Assembly (NCBI GenBank): GCA_022072205.1
Contig: JAJVID010000100.1
Coordinates: forward strand, 1-42,486
Length of the DNA stretch: 42,486 nt
Source: Acidobacteriota bacterium
GTDB taxonomy: Bacteria > Acidobacteriota > Blastocatellia > RBC074
Direction of reading: 5' to 3'
The notes under the pieces were generated by a model that saw only the letters and a program-made list of their open reading frames with translations, was not told the DNA's origin and did not search any database. Positions 17,530-25,445 of the stretch are shown piece after piece; positions within the stretch are counted from its first letter, which is position 1, and every line of letters begins with the position of its first letter. Position numbers and translations under genes: made by a program.

Positions 17530-18270
17530 TCAGAATCCGAACCATGATCTGCGGCGTGAGCCGGCGACCTCGCCGCTCTCTTCGTCTTCGACGTGATCGC
17601 TGACGCTGAAGACGCGGCGCGACGGTAATTCGACGGCGGAAAGCACACCGGTCAGGTAGGCGCCTGTGTCAACGCCGATCAAACTGTCGCGCAACCAGAC
17701 TTTCTCCTTCTCGCCGAAAACCATGCCGGTGATTGTGTGGCCGAAGACAACCGTCTTGCCTTTGTACTCCGCGAAAAATCGGCGGTTGCGCGCCCAATAA
17801 AGCTCCGGGCTTTCGGGAGTTTCGCCAGGATGCAGGAAGGTTCCGTTGTCGCCCTGCGGCAACGACGCGTGAACGTAAATGGCGTGATCGTCCTCGTACC
17901 AGGTGGGCAGGGAAGCCAGGAAATCCCAGTGCTCTTCGGGCACGTCAAACCCGCCGTCTTCGTCCATGTAACTTTGAAGGGTTTCGATTCCGCCGTTGTA
18001 ATACCACAACTCAGCCTGTTCGCTTTCGGGGTGCGAAAGCGCTGCCAACATCATCGCTTCGTGATTTCCCCTGAGGATAATCACATTGTTGGGCGCCTCA
18101 CGCTTCAATTCGATTGCGCGCGCGACGGCGCCGCGCGAATCTTCTCCGCGATCCACCAGATCACCGATCAAAATCAGTCGGTCTTCGCCTGCGTGGTACT
18201 CCATTTTTTCCAAAAGGAGATTGAACAGGTTGAGTTTGCCGTGAATGTCGCCGACAACTAAGGTTCTCAT
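17530..18270 (-). CDS. PPP-family metallophosphatase (PrpA/ApaH-like)
   Basis: The 246-residue protein has the three metal-binding motifs of PPP-type phosphoesterases: GDIHG at 7-11, GDLVDRG at 36-42 and RGNHE at 67-71, followed by VFGHT near residue 170. Members dephosphorylate phosphoproteins or cleave diadenosine tetraphosphate. Its size and motifs suit a bacterial Ser/Thr phosphatase. The frame extends to a TTG at 18294, but the ATG at 18270 starts immediately before the first motif, as is usual for the family. It is transcribed away from pgsA (divergent). Confidence 0.88.
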   Translation of the reverse strand: MRTLVVGDIHGKLNLFNLLLEKMEYHAGEDRLILIGDLVDRGEDSRGAVARAIELKREAPNNVIILRGNHEAMMLAALSHPESEQAELWYYNGGIETLQSYMDEDGGFDVPEEHWDFLASLPTWYEDDHAIYVHASLPQGDNGTFLHPGETPESPELYWARNRRFFAEYKGKTVVFGHTITGMVFGEKEKVWLRDSLIGVDTGAYLTGVLSAVELPSRRVFSVSDHVEDEESGEVAGSRRRSWFGF

Positions 18271-18366
18271 AATTGATATTGACTGTAACGCCAATGCTTG
18301 CGCGAGGCTTGATCATTATTGCTCAAAAGGCTTTCAAAAGAAAAATCGAAAAGCTATGATGCCGCA

Positions 18367-18936
18367 ATGTCATCGGTTCTGACCGTCGCCAATCTGCTTA
18401 CAGTTTTTCGGCTCATACTAATACCAGTTTTTGTCACCGTTCTTTACTACCAGCGATTTACGTGGGCGCTCGGAATCTTTTTCGTGGCCGCCGCTACGGA
18501 CGGGCTTGACGGACTTGCCGCCCGAAGCTTCAACCAGAAGACCCAGCTTGGCGCGATTCTCGATCCGATGGCCGACAAGCTGCTGCTCGTAACGGCTTTC
18601 GTCATCCTCTCGCTGCCGCGATTTACTTTGACCGACCCAATCCCGTTCTGGCTGACGGCGGCGGCCATCAGCCGCGACGTGATCATTGTGCTGGCAGCGG
18701 CGGTCATAAATATGACTACGGGTTTCAGCAAGTTTCGCCCTTCGATACCGGGCAAATTGAATACGTTCGTTCAGATTGTGATGATCGTCTTTTTCCTTGC
18801 GGCCAACGCTTTCAATCTGCTGGCCGGTTATCTTCCTGTAGCCTATTACGCCACGCTCGGAATCGCAGTGTTTTCGGGGCTGCACTATATCGCTCACATC
18901 AACAAACTGATGAGCCAGAATCAGCCCGAAGAATAG
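18367..18936 (+). CDS. pgsA: CDP-diacylglycerol-glycerol-3-phosphate 3-phosphatidyltransferase
   Basis: This 189-residue integral membrane enzyme carries the complete CDP-alcohol phosphotransferase signature DxxDGxxAR(x8)GxxxDxxxD at residues 45-70 (from DGLDG to MAD). It makes phosphatidylglycerophosphate, the precursor of phosphatidylglycerol and cardiolipin. About five hydrophobic segments are visible. The frame is open upstream to 18319, but the ATG at 18367 gives the typical start (TVANLLTVFRL). An AI-2E transporter family gene follows 14 bp later. Some relatives use other alcohols, but length and sequence favour PgsA. Confidence 0.9.
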   Translation: MSSVLTVANLLTVFRLILIPVFVTVLYYQRFTWALGIFFVAAATDGLDGLAARSFNQKTQLGAILDPMADKLLLVTAFVILSLPRFTLTDPIPFWLTAAAISRDVIIVLAAAVINMTTGFSKFRPSIPGKLNTFVQIVMIVFFLAANAFNLLAGYLPVAYYATLGIAVFSGLHYIAHINKLMSQNQPEE

Positions 18937-18950
18937 AAAGATGATCGCGA

Positions 18951-20198
18951 GTGAAAGAATCAAACTCCCAACAAAATCGGCCCCCCGCTCACACGGAACG
19001 AAGCCCGCTCGAATGGATGCGCTGGATTCCATTTGTCCTGCTCGCTTTGATCTTTCTCGTAGCCGTCTTCATCGGCGCTCGAATCATTTTGGTTCCGATG
19101 CTCAGTTCGCTGGCGTTGGCTTATCTGCTGGCTCCGGTCGTGACCTGGTTTGAACGGCGCGGATGGTCTCGTTCATCATCGGTTTTACTGGCCATTACCA
19201 GCGCCACAGTTACGCTGATCCTTATCCTGATCTTTATCCTGCCGAGTTTTTGGGGGCAGTTGGTAAAAACCTACGATCAGGCGCGCGCCCTTGTGGGGGA
19301 TCAACCGCGCGTGGAAGCCCTGCTGCGAAAAGTCGAGCAGGTCAGCCCGCCGGTCTACGAGTTTCTGAAATCACAGGTCGAACGATACCAGGACCCGGCG
19401 CAGCGCGAGCGCATTTTCAGCCTGACCGGCGGATGGTTGCAGCGCGGGTTGTTCAGGATTGTTGACGTCACTACCTCGCTGCTGGACCTGCTTCTTATCC
19501 CATTCTTCGTCTATTACCTGCTGGCCGATTACAGGGCGATGCGCGCCCGTCTGGATCGGCTCATTCCACCACGCTATCTCACAGTAGCTTCCACACTGAT
19601 CAGCCGAATCAATTTTGTGATTTCGTCATACGTCCGCAGTCAACTGGCCATCGCATTGGTCATGGGGGTTCTGTACGCGATCGGATTTGCGGTGGTGCGT
19701 GTGCCGCTTGCTCTGACAATCGGGCTGTTGTCCGGATTGCTCAACTTTGTTCCGTACCTCGGCACTCTGACGGGGTTGGCGCTTTCGCTGTCGTTCGTAG
19801 CTCTGGATGGGGCAGGGTTAGGTCGCATCATAGGCGTCATTGTCGTCTTCGTTCTCGTTCAGAGCGTCGAAGGGTATTACCTGACACCCAAACTGCTCGG
19901 AGGCAGTCTCGATCTTCATCCGATGTGGGTGTTGGTCGGGTTGATGATCGGAGGCAATCTTTTCGGCATCCTCGGAATCATCCTGGCCGTGCCGGTTATT
20001 GCTATCGCCAAAGTGGTACTGAATTTTCTTGAAGAACTCTATCAGCAATCCGATTTTTACAGGGATTCAGACCCGGCGCAATCATCCGGCCTCATACTTG
20101 AACAATCTCCAATTGGCCATCCACGCCGCGCAGTAGTCACCACTGGCGAACTACGATCCAGAATTAAAGATGGGAAAGCCACTCCTGAAGACAAATAA
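18951..20198 (+). CDS. AI-2E/PerM family membrane transporter
   Basis: The 415-residue protein shows the AI-2E family pattern: two N-terminal membrane segments, a long soluble coiled portion (about 105-185), then a cluster of helices with PFFVYYLLADYRAMR, LLSGLLNFVPYLGTL and the C-terminal KLLGGSLDLHPMWVL motif. Family members have been linked to autoinducer-2 export, permease or Na+/H+ antiport functions, so the substrate should be left open. The start is a GTG at 18951. It lies directly behind pgsA and probably shares its transcript. dnaK follows 144 bp downstream with its own promoter. Confidence 0.9.
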   Translation: MKESNSQQNRPPAHTERSPLEWMRWIPFVLLALIFLVAVFIGARIILVPMLSSLALAYLLAPVVTWFERRGWSRSSSVLLAITSATVTLILILIFILPSFWGQLVKTYDQARALVGDQPRVEALLRKVEQVSPPVYEFLKSQVERYQDPAQRERIFSLTGGWLQRGLFRIVDVTTSLLDLLLIPFFVYYLLADYRAMRARLDRLIPPRYLTVASTLISRINFVISSYVRSQLAIALVMGVLYAIGFAVVRVPLALTIGLLSGLLNFVPYLGTLTGLALSLSFVALDGAGLGRIIGVIVVFVLVQSVEGYYLTPKLLGGSLDLHPMWVLVGLMIGGNLFGILGIILAVPVIAIAKVVLNFLEELYQQSDFYRDSDPAQSSGLILEQSPIGHPRRAVVTTGELRSRIKDGKATPEDK

Positions 20199-20227
20199 CG
20201 CAAATTTCAACGCCGATAAGCAGAAAA

Positions 20228-20257
20228 CTTGACACTTCTACACTCAACTCCTATACT
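20228..20257 (+). promoter_or_regulatory. dnaK promoter with overlapping HAIR-like operator
   Basis: TTGACA at 20229-20234 and TATACT at 20252-20257 are separated by 17 bases, a near-consensus sigma-70 promoter. The same DNA reads CTTGACA-N7-ACTCAAC (20228-20248), matching 11 of 14 positions of the HspR operator HAIR (CTTGAGT-N7-ACTCAAG) with the exact 7-base spacing. HspR bound here would cover the -35 box. An HspR-type gene closes the operon. Confidence 0.78.
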
Positions 20258-20260
20258 GCC

Positions 20261-20280
20261 AGCGTTCTTAACGTAACGCT
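20261..20280. promoter_or_regulatory. Inverted repeat in the dnaK leader
   Basis: AGCGTT at 20261-20266 and AACGCT at 20275-20280 form a 6-bp inverted repeat with an 8-base spacer, just downstream of the -10 box. It could be a small leader hairpin or a second protein site; there is no further support. Confidence 0.35.
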
Positions 20281-20342
20281 ATTATCTGAGTTTACATTTT
20301 TGCAGACATTGGGTTTAACGTCTCTTTGTTAAGGGGGGAAGA

Positions 20343-22274
20343 ATGAGCAAAGTTATAGGAATTGACCTGGGCACGACCAACTCCGTTGTTGCGATTATGG
20401 AGGGCAGTGAGCCGGTCGTGATCACCAATTCTGAGGGTGGTCGCACCACGCCCTCGGTTGTGGGGTTCACCAAAGACGGTAACCGTTTGGTCGGGCAGGT
20501 GGCGAAACGTCAGGCTGTCACGAATCCTGAAAATACAGTCTATTCGATCAAACGTTTTATGGGGCGCCGGTTTAACGAAGTCGGCGATGAGATGAAGCAG
20601 GTTCCGTACAGGGTCACTCAGGCGTCGAACGGCGACGTGCGCATAACGGCTGGTGACAAGGAATATTCTCCGCCTGAGATTTCGGCGATGATCCTGCAGA
20701 AGCTGAAACAGGCGGCTGAAGATTATCTGGGACAAAAGGTCACCCAGGCTGTCATCACTGTTCCGGCCTACTTCAACGACGCGCAGCGCCAGGCCACGAA
20801 AGACGCCGGGAAGATTGCCGGTCTGGATGTGTTGCGCATCGTCAACGAGCCTACGGCTGCGGCTTTGGCCTACGGCCTGGACAAGAAGAAGGACGAAACC
20901 ATAGCGGTCTTCGACTTCGGCGGCGGCACGTTCGACATTTCGATTCTGGAAGTTGGTGAGGGCGTGGTCGAGGTGAAATCAACCAACGGCGACACGCATC
21001 TGGGCGGCGACGACATTGATGAAGAATTGATCCAGTGGATCATTGATGAGTTCAGGAAAGATCAGGGGATTGACTTGTCGAAAGACAAGATGGCGTTGCA
21101 ACGCCTGAAAGAAGCCGCCGAGAAGGCCAAGATCGAACTCTCTTCGACGATGGAAACGGAGATCAATCTGCCGTTCATCACCGCCGATCAGTCGGGGCCG
21201 AAACATCTGGTGATGAAACTGACCAGAGCCAAATTCGAATCGCTGGTCAACGATATTTTGCAGCGCACGCTTGAGCCTTGCCGTCAGGCGTTGAAAGACG
21301 CCGGACTTTCGGCCAGCCAGATTGACGAAGTTGTGCTGGTCGGCGGCTCGACACGCATCCCGAAAATCCAGGAGATGGTCAAGAGCTTTTTCGGGAAAGA
21401 CCCGCACAAAGGCGTCAACCCGGATGAGGTCGTGGCGATTGGAGCAGGTGTTCAGGCGGGCGTCCTTTCGGGCGAGGTGAAAGACCTGTTGCTGCTCGAC
21501 GTGACACCGCTTTCTCTGGGCATTGAAACGCTCGGCGGCGTTTTCACCAGACTGATCGAGCGCAACACGACGATCCCTACACGCAAGTCTGAGATATTTT
21601 CGACCGCGACGGACAATCAGACTTCAGTGGAAGTTCACGTCCTGCAGGGCGAGCGCCAGATGGCTGGCGATAACCGCACGCTGGGCAAATTCCATCTGAT
21701 CGGCATTCCGCCGGCGCCGCGCGGTATGCCACAGATCGAAGTCACGTTCGACATTGACGCGAACGGCATCGTCAATGTTCAGGCGCGCGATCTGGGCACC
21801 GGACGCGAGCAAAAGATTACGATCACCGCATCGTCCGGACTGGCGAAAGATGAGATTGACCGGATGATGCGCGACGCCGACTTGCATTCCGAAGAAGACA
21901 AGCGCAAGCGCGAAGTGATCGAGACCAAAAACCGGCTGGATTCGCTCATCTACCAGACCGAGAAGACAATCACGGATAACCGGGAGAAAATTCCGGTCGG
22001 TTTGATTTCGGAAGTCGAATCCGCAATCGCCGAAGCGAAGAAAGTCGTTGACGCGAACGACGGCGATCAGTTCCAGGCGCAACTTGAAAACCTCACGCGC
22101 GTTTCGCATCGCATCGCCGAAGCGCTCTATCAGCAGCAGTCAAGCGGCGGGGCGCAGGCGTCAGATGCGGCGGGCGCTGGAGCGCAAGGGCCGGGCGGCC
22201 CGTCCGGCTCAGCAGGAAAAACCGGCGACGATGTGATTGACGCCGAGTACATTGATGTTGACGAAAACAAGTAG
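20343..22274 (+). CDS. dnaK: Molecular chaperone DnaK (Hsp70)
   Basis: The 643-residue protein is a full-length Hsp70. The ATPase domain (1-385) opens with [17 protein letters not shown] and contains [13 protein letters not shown] and [10 protein letters not shown]. The conserved linker [19 protein letters not shown] leads into the substrate-binding domain, and the lid ends in a Gly/Ala-rich tail closing [15 protein letters not shown], as in most bacterial DnaK proteins. The ATG follows an AGGGGGGA ribosome site. It is the first gene of a heat-shock operon with hsp20, dnaJ and hspR. grpE is absent from the cluster. Confidence 0.98.
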   Translation: MSKVIGIDLGTTNSVVAIMEGSEPVVITNSEGGRTTPSVVGFTKDGNRLVGQVAKRQAVTNPENTVYSIKRFMGRRFNEVGDEMKQVPYRVTQASNGDVRITAGDKEYSPPEISAMILQKLKQAAEDYLGQKVTQAVITVPAYFNDAQRQATKDAGKIAGLDVLRIVNEPTAAALAYGLDKKKDETIAVFDFGGGTFDISILEVGEGVVEVKSTNGDTHLGGDDIDEELIQWIIDEFRKDQGIDLSKDKMALQRLKEAAEKAKIELSSTMETEINLPFITADQSGPKHLVMKLTRAKFESLVNDILQRTLEPCRQALKDAGLSASQIDEVVLVGGSTRIPKIQEMVKSFFGKDPHKGVNPDEVVAIGAGVQAGVLSGEVKDLLLLDVTPLSLGIETLGGVFTRLIERNTTIPTRKSEIFSTATDNQTSVEVHVLQGERQMAGDNRTLGKFHLIGIPPAPRGMPQIEVTFDIDANGIVNVQARDLGTGREQKITITASSGLAKDEIDRMMRDADLHSEEDKRKREVIETKNRLDSLIYQTEKTITDNREKIPVGLISEVESAIAEAKKVVDANDGDQFQAQLENLTRVSHRIAEALYQQQSSGGAQASDAAGAGAQGPGGPSGSAGKTGDDVIDAEYIDVDENK

Positions 22275-22360
22275 GAGGCAGGGAATGGGGAACAGGGAGT
22301 AGGGGGTGGGCATCCCGTGAGATTCGGGGCGCCCATTCTCTATTCCCTATTCCATGCTCT
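22275..22360. repeat. Imperfect heptad palindrome between dnaK and hsp20
   Basis: A G-rich arm with GGGAATG-like units of 7-nt period starts directly after the dnaK stop. A C/T-rich inverse arm (units such as TATTCCC) follows a central GGGCATCCC/GGGGCGCCC segment and ends about 10 bases before the hsp20 ATG. Pairing is imperfect but extends over more than 20 bases if G-U pairs are allowed. No Shine-Dalgarno sequence is visible before hsp20. Confidence 0.75.
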
Positions 22361-22369
22361 CTGGATTTT

Positions 22370-22801
22370 ATGAAGCAACATCGCCTTTTGAGCGACCTGG
22401 CAGCGCTTGAACAGCAATTGACTCAAATGGTCAAAGGGGTGAGCGGGTTCAGCGTCGAACAGGCGCACGCCACGTGGTCGCCTTCGGTAGACATTTATGA
22501 GACTCCGACGAGTTTTGTCCTGACCGCCGAAGTGCCTGGGGTGTCGCTGGCCGAGCTTGACGTTAAGGTGGTAGACGACACTCTGATCTTGCGCGGCGAA
22601 AGACGGTGGGAGCGTGACGTTCATGGCGAGAACTTTCATCGGCTGGAGAGCGCCTACGGCAAATTCGAGCGGACATTCAAGCTCTCCCAGCGGATTGACG
22701 CTGAACATATCACTGCGGAACTGCAACGAGGTCTGCTGAAGGTTGTCCTGCCTAAACGCGCTGAAAAAGGCGCGAGGCAGATCGAAATCACAACGGAATG
22801 A
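22370..22801 (+). CDS. Small heat-shock protein, Hsp20/alpha-crystallin family
   Basis: The 143-residue protein contains an alpha-crystallin domain (about 38-143). It has the SVDIYETPTSFVLTAEVPGV start, an ILRGERRWERD loop, FERTFKLSQRID and a GLLKVVLPK end, all typical of bacterial Hsp20. These proteins form oligomers that hold unfolding proteins for DnaK/DnaJ. Its place between dnaK and dnaJ fits this. The start ATG at 22370 lacks a visible ribosome site because a palindrome abuts it, so translation may depend on coupling or on the RNA structure. Confidence 0.93.
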   Translation: MKQHRLLSDLAALEQQLTQMVKGVSGFSVEQAHATWSPSVDIYETPTSFVLTAEVPGVSLAELDVKVVDDTLILRGERRWERDVHGENFHRLESAYGKFERTFKLSQRIDAEHITAELQRGLLKVVLPKRAEKGARQIEITTE

Positions 22802-22807
22802 AACCGA

Positions 22808-22897
22808 TCGGGAGTAGGAAGTTGGGAGTAAGGAATCGGGAATAGAAATTCACGGATTTCCGATCTCCCACTCCCCACTCCATATTCCCCACTCCCG
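22808..22897. repeat. Imperfect heptad palindrome between hsp20 and dnaJ
   Basis: Units such as GGGAGTA, GGAAGTT, GGGAGTA, AGGAATC and GGGAATA (7-nt period) form the left arm. The right arm, from about 22861, holds inverse units (CCCACTC, CCCACTC, CATATTC, CCCACTC). The element ends about 10 bases before the dnaJ ATG, and again no ribosome site is visible between it and the gene. Confidence 0.75.
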
Positions 22898-22906
22898 GGT
22901 TATTTT

Positions 22907-24067
22907 ATGGCCCAACGCGAAGATTACTACAAAACGCTTGGGGTTAAGCGCGCCGCGACTCAAGAGGAGATTCGCAAGGCGTATCGCCGGCTTGCGCGCA
23001 AATATCACCCTGACCTCAATCCGGGCGACAAGGTGGCAGAGGAGAAATTCAAACAACTCTCCGAGGCCTACGACATTCTGTCAGACTCGAAGAAGCGCGA
23101 GGTCTACGACAAATTCGGGACTTACAGCGATAACATTCGTGAGGCGGCGCGCGGGCCTGCCGGCGCGGGATTCGATTTCGACTGGAGCGTTTTTACAGGA
23201 GCCGGAGCCGCAGGCGCCAGCCCCGGGGGAACAGGCCCCAGCGGCGGCGCGAGCTTTCGTGACATTTTCAGTGAGCTTTTCGGCAGTGGCGCGAGAGGAG
23301 CTTCGGCGCAGGCGCAATCTCATCCGCAACGCGGCGCGGATATTGAAATCCCGCTCGCGCTCAGCTTCGAAGAGGCGATCAACGGCTTGACGACCAACAT
23401 CAATGTGCGGCGCAGCGAAATCTGCGCGCGTTGTCACGGGTTGGGTGAAGCGGGAACAGGGCTACTTTCGTGCGCGGCCTGCAACGGAACCGGCAAGATT
23501 TCCACGGGCGGCGGTTTTTTACGATTCGATCAAAGTTGCGCCGATTGCAATGGAACCGGAAAACGGCGCCCACCCTGCCCAGGCTGTCATGGCAGAGGCG
23601 TGTTGCCGAAATACGAAACGGTCAAGGTGCGCATTCCCGCCGGCGTTGATACCGGTTCACGCGTGCGAGTCAACGGCAAAGGCGAGGCTGGCCCGAAGGG
23701 CGCTTCGCCGGGCGATCTTTACATTATCACCAATGTCTCGCCGCATCGGGTGTTCACGCGCAAAGGCGACAACATTCATTGCATCGTTCCCATCACGCTG
23801 CCTGAGGCGGCGCTGGGAGCGAAGATCGAAGTGCCGACCGTGAGCGGCAAGGCTCAGTTGCGTATTCCGCCAGGCACGCAATCGGGGCAGGTTTTCCGGC
23901 TGCGCGAAAAGGGCGCGCCGAGTTTGCGAGGCAGCACGCGCGGCGATCAGTACGTCGAAGTCAAAGTCGTGCTGCCGAAGATCATTGACGAGGACTCGAA
24001 GAGCTTGTTGCGGGAGTTCGCAAAACGGAACCCCGAAAACCCTCGTGTCGCAATGGGGCTGGAATGA
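22907..24067 (+). CDS. dnaJ: Chaperone DnaJ (Hsp40)
   Basis: The 386-residue protein is a type I Hsp40. The J domain (about 5-72) has HPD at 34-36, followed by a long Gly/Ala/Ser-rich linker (about 85-150). All four zinc-binding repeats are present: [24 protein letters not shown] and CPGCHGRG. The C-terminal substrate-binding domains follow. It delivers substrates to DnaK and stimulates its ATPase. The linker is longer and more alanine-rich than in E. coli DnaJ. hspR begins 16 bp downstream. Confidence 0.96.
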   Translation: MAQREDYYKTLGVKRAATQEEIRKAYRRLARKYHPDLNPGDKVAEEKFKQLSEAYDILSDSKKREVYDKFGTYSDNIREAARGPAGAGFDFDWSVFTGAGAAGASPGGTGPSGGASFRDIFSELFGSGARGASAQAQSHPQRGADIEIPLALSFEEAINGLTTNINVRRSEICARCHGLGEAGTGLLSCAACNGTGKISTGGGFLRFDQSCADCNGTGKRRPPCPGCHGRGVLPKYETVKVRIPAGVDTGSRVRVNGKGEAGPKGASPGDLYIITNVSPHRVFTRKGDNIHCIVPITLPEAALGAKIEVPTVSGKAQLRIPPGTQSGQVFRLREKGAPSLRGSTRGDQYVEVKVVLPKIIDEDSKSLLREFAKRNPENPRVAMGLE

Positions 24068-24083
24068 AATCAAATGATTTCTT

Positions 24084-24509
24084 ATGAAGAAGAAGGCCAA
24101 AGGTTACACAATCAGCGCGGTGGCTGATCATTACGGCGTTCATCAGCAAACGCTGCGGCTTTACGAACGTGAAGGGCTGCTCAAGCCTTCGCGGTCTGAT
24201 GGCAATGTGCGTCTATACACCGATGAGGATATCGAACGTCTTGAAGTAATTATGAATTTAACGCGTGACCTGGGAGTGAATCTGGCAGGGGTCGAGATTA
24301 TTCTCAATATGCGCGAGAAGATGGATCAGATGCAGCGCGAGTTCAATCGCTTCTTCGAGATGTTGCGCGATTACATGTCGCAGAACGCTCCGCTCCAACA
24401 AGACCCGCAAGCTTACCAGGCTCTGGTTCCAACCCGTCGGACAGTCGTCGTCCGTTCTACAGTCAAGCGCGGCGCCAGGAATCAGAATGGCGGAGAATCG
24501 GAAGGCTAG
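24084..24509 (+). CDS. hspR: MerR-family heat-shock repressor HspR
   Basis: The 141-residue protein opens with a MerR-type winged helix (about 8-75): YTISAVADHYGVHQQTLRLY, EREGLLKPSRSDGNVRLYTD, DIERLE. A coiled-coil segment (about 85-112) and a basic tail follow. The combination and its place after dnaJ identify HspR, the repressor that binds HAIR sites and uses DnaK as co-repressor in Actinobacteria. A HAIR-like site overlaps the dnaK promoter in this window, so autoregulation is likely. No strong ribosome site precedes the ATG. The gene is convergent with an ABC permease. Confidence 0.9.
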   Translation: MKKKAKGYTISAVADHYGVHQQTLRLYEREGLLKPSRSDGNVRLYTDEDIERLEVIMNLTRDLGVNLAGVEIILNMREKMDQMQREFNRFFEMLRDYMSQNAPLQQDPQAYQALVPTRRTVVVRSTVKRGARNQNGGESEG

Positions 24510-24547
24510 CTCATCGGCGCCACAGCGTCTTCAACTCAATACATCTC

Positions 24548-25375
24548 TCACAAGACATCCGCAAAAGCCTTCTTCGTCCTCTCGAACCACCAGTAGCCCA
24601 GGGCAAAACAGACAATGGCGAAAATCATTGTCGCGCCAAGCCCGCGCCAATCCGGCGCTTTTCCCTCCAACAGGATTCGGCGATAACTGCGAATCAACGG
24701 CGCCATCGGGTTTAGATTGACCATCCATTGATACTTTTGCGGGATTATGTTTTCTGGATAGAAAATCGGCGTCAGATACATCCAGGCGGTCAGGGCAAGC
24801 TGATTGAACTGTGGCATGTCGCGGATGAAAACTCCGAGGCTCGCCATCAACCAGCCAAAGCCGACAGTCGCCAGGAATTGCGGGATCAGCAACACCGGTA
24901 ACAGCAGAACTGTCGGGCGAATCGCGTGTTCAAGAATCAAGGCCCCAACCAGCACCACAACTGTGCCGAGCATCTGCTGGGTTATAGCCGAAAGAGCCAG
25001 ATTTACGGGCAATGCTTCGGTAGGGAAAACGACTCGTTTAACCAGATTGACGTTATCGGTCAGCGAAGAGGTCGAGCGCTGGATGCCATCGCTGAAGGCA
25101 ATCCACGGCAGCAGCCCGCAGAACAGATAGAGAGCAAAACTCAGATGGCCGCCTTCAGCGCCGAACCGAGCGCCGAAAATTCCTGAGAAAATTACTGTGA
25201 AGATGACGATCATCACAGCAGGCGTGATGATCGCCCAGGCGGGGCCGATGATCGAGCCTTTGTACCGGCTGGTGAGGTCGCGCCGAACCATTGAACGTAC
25301 GAGGCCGCGATGCTCGCTGACTAGAGCGAATGCAGGCCGCCACAAGGGAATTTTCGCGCCGGATTGGTAATTCAT
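24548..25375 (-). CDS. ABC-2 type polysaccharide export permease
   Basis: The 275-residue protein has six membrane segments and the pattern of Wzm/TagG-type permeases: VRRDLTSRYKGSIIGPAWAI near the N-terminus, LYLFCGLLPWIAFSDGIQRS in the middle and the final LNPMAPLIRSYRRILLEG periplasmic loop. It should export O-antigen, capsule or a related glycan across the inner membrane together with an ATPase. No ATP-binding partner lies next to it within the window: downstream is the convergent hspR, upstream a glycosyltransferase. A palindrome ends 2 bases before its ATG, and no ribosome site is seen, so translation may be coupled to the upstream gene. Confidence 0.88.
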   Translation of the reverse strand: MNYQSGAKIPLWRPAFALVSEHRGLVRSMVRRDLTSRYKGSIIGPAWAIITPAVMIVIFTVIFSGIFGARFGAEGGHLSFALYLFCGLLPWIAFSDGIQRSTSSLTDNVNLVKRVVFPTEALPVNLALSAITQQMLGTVVVLVGALILEHAIRPTVLLLPVLLIPQFLATVGFGWLMASLGVFIRDMPQFNQLALTAWMYLTPIFYPENIIPQKYQWMVNLNPMAPLIRSYRRILLEGKAPDWRGLGATMIFAIVCFALGYWWFERTKKAFADVL

Positions 25376-25377
25376 CG

Positions 25378-25445
25378 GAATGCGGAATGCGGGATGCGGG
25401 ATGCGGAATTCTCATTCGATATTCCGCATTCCACATCCAGCATTC
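25378..25445. repeat. Heptad palindrome between glycosyltransferase and ABC permease
   Basis: Tandem GAATGCG/GGATGCG units of 7-nt period fill 25378-25409. The arm at 25385-25409 pairs with 25421-25445 at 22 of 25 positions. The far arm overlaps the stop codon of the glycosyltransferase (25444-25446) and the near arm stops 2 bases before the permease start codon, so the element fills the gap between the genes. Confidence 0.88.

Noticed and set aside
22275..22360. hsp20 leader hairpin as a ROSE or fourU RNA thermometer
   Set aside because: There is no Shine-Dalgarno sequence inside the hairpin near the start to be masked, and the same structure occurs before non-heat-shock genes.
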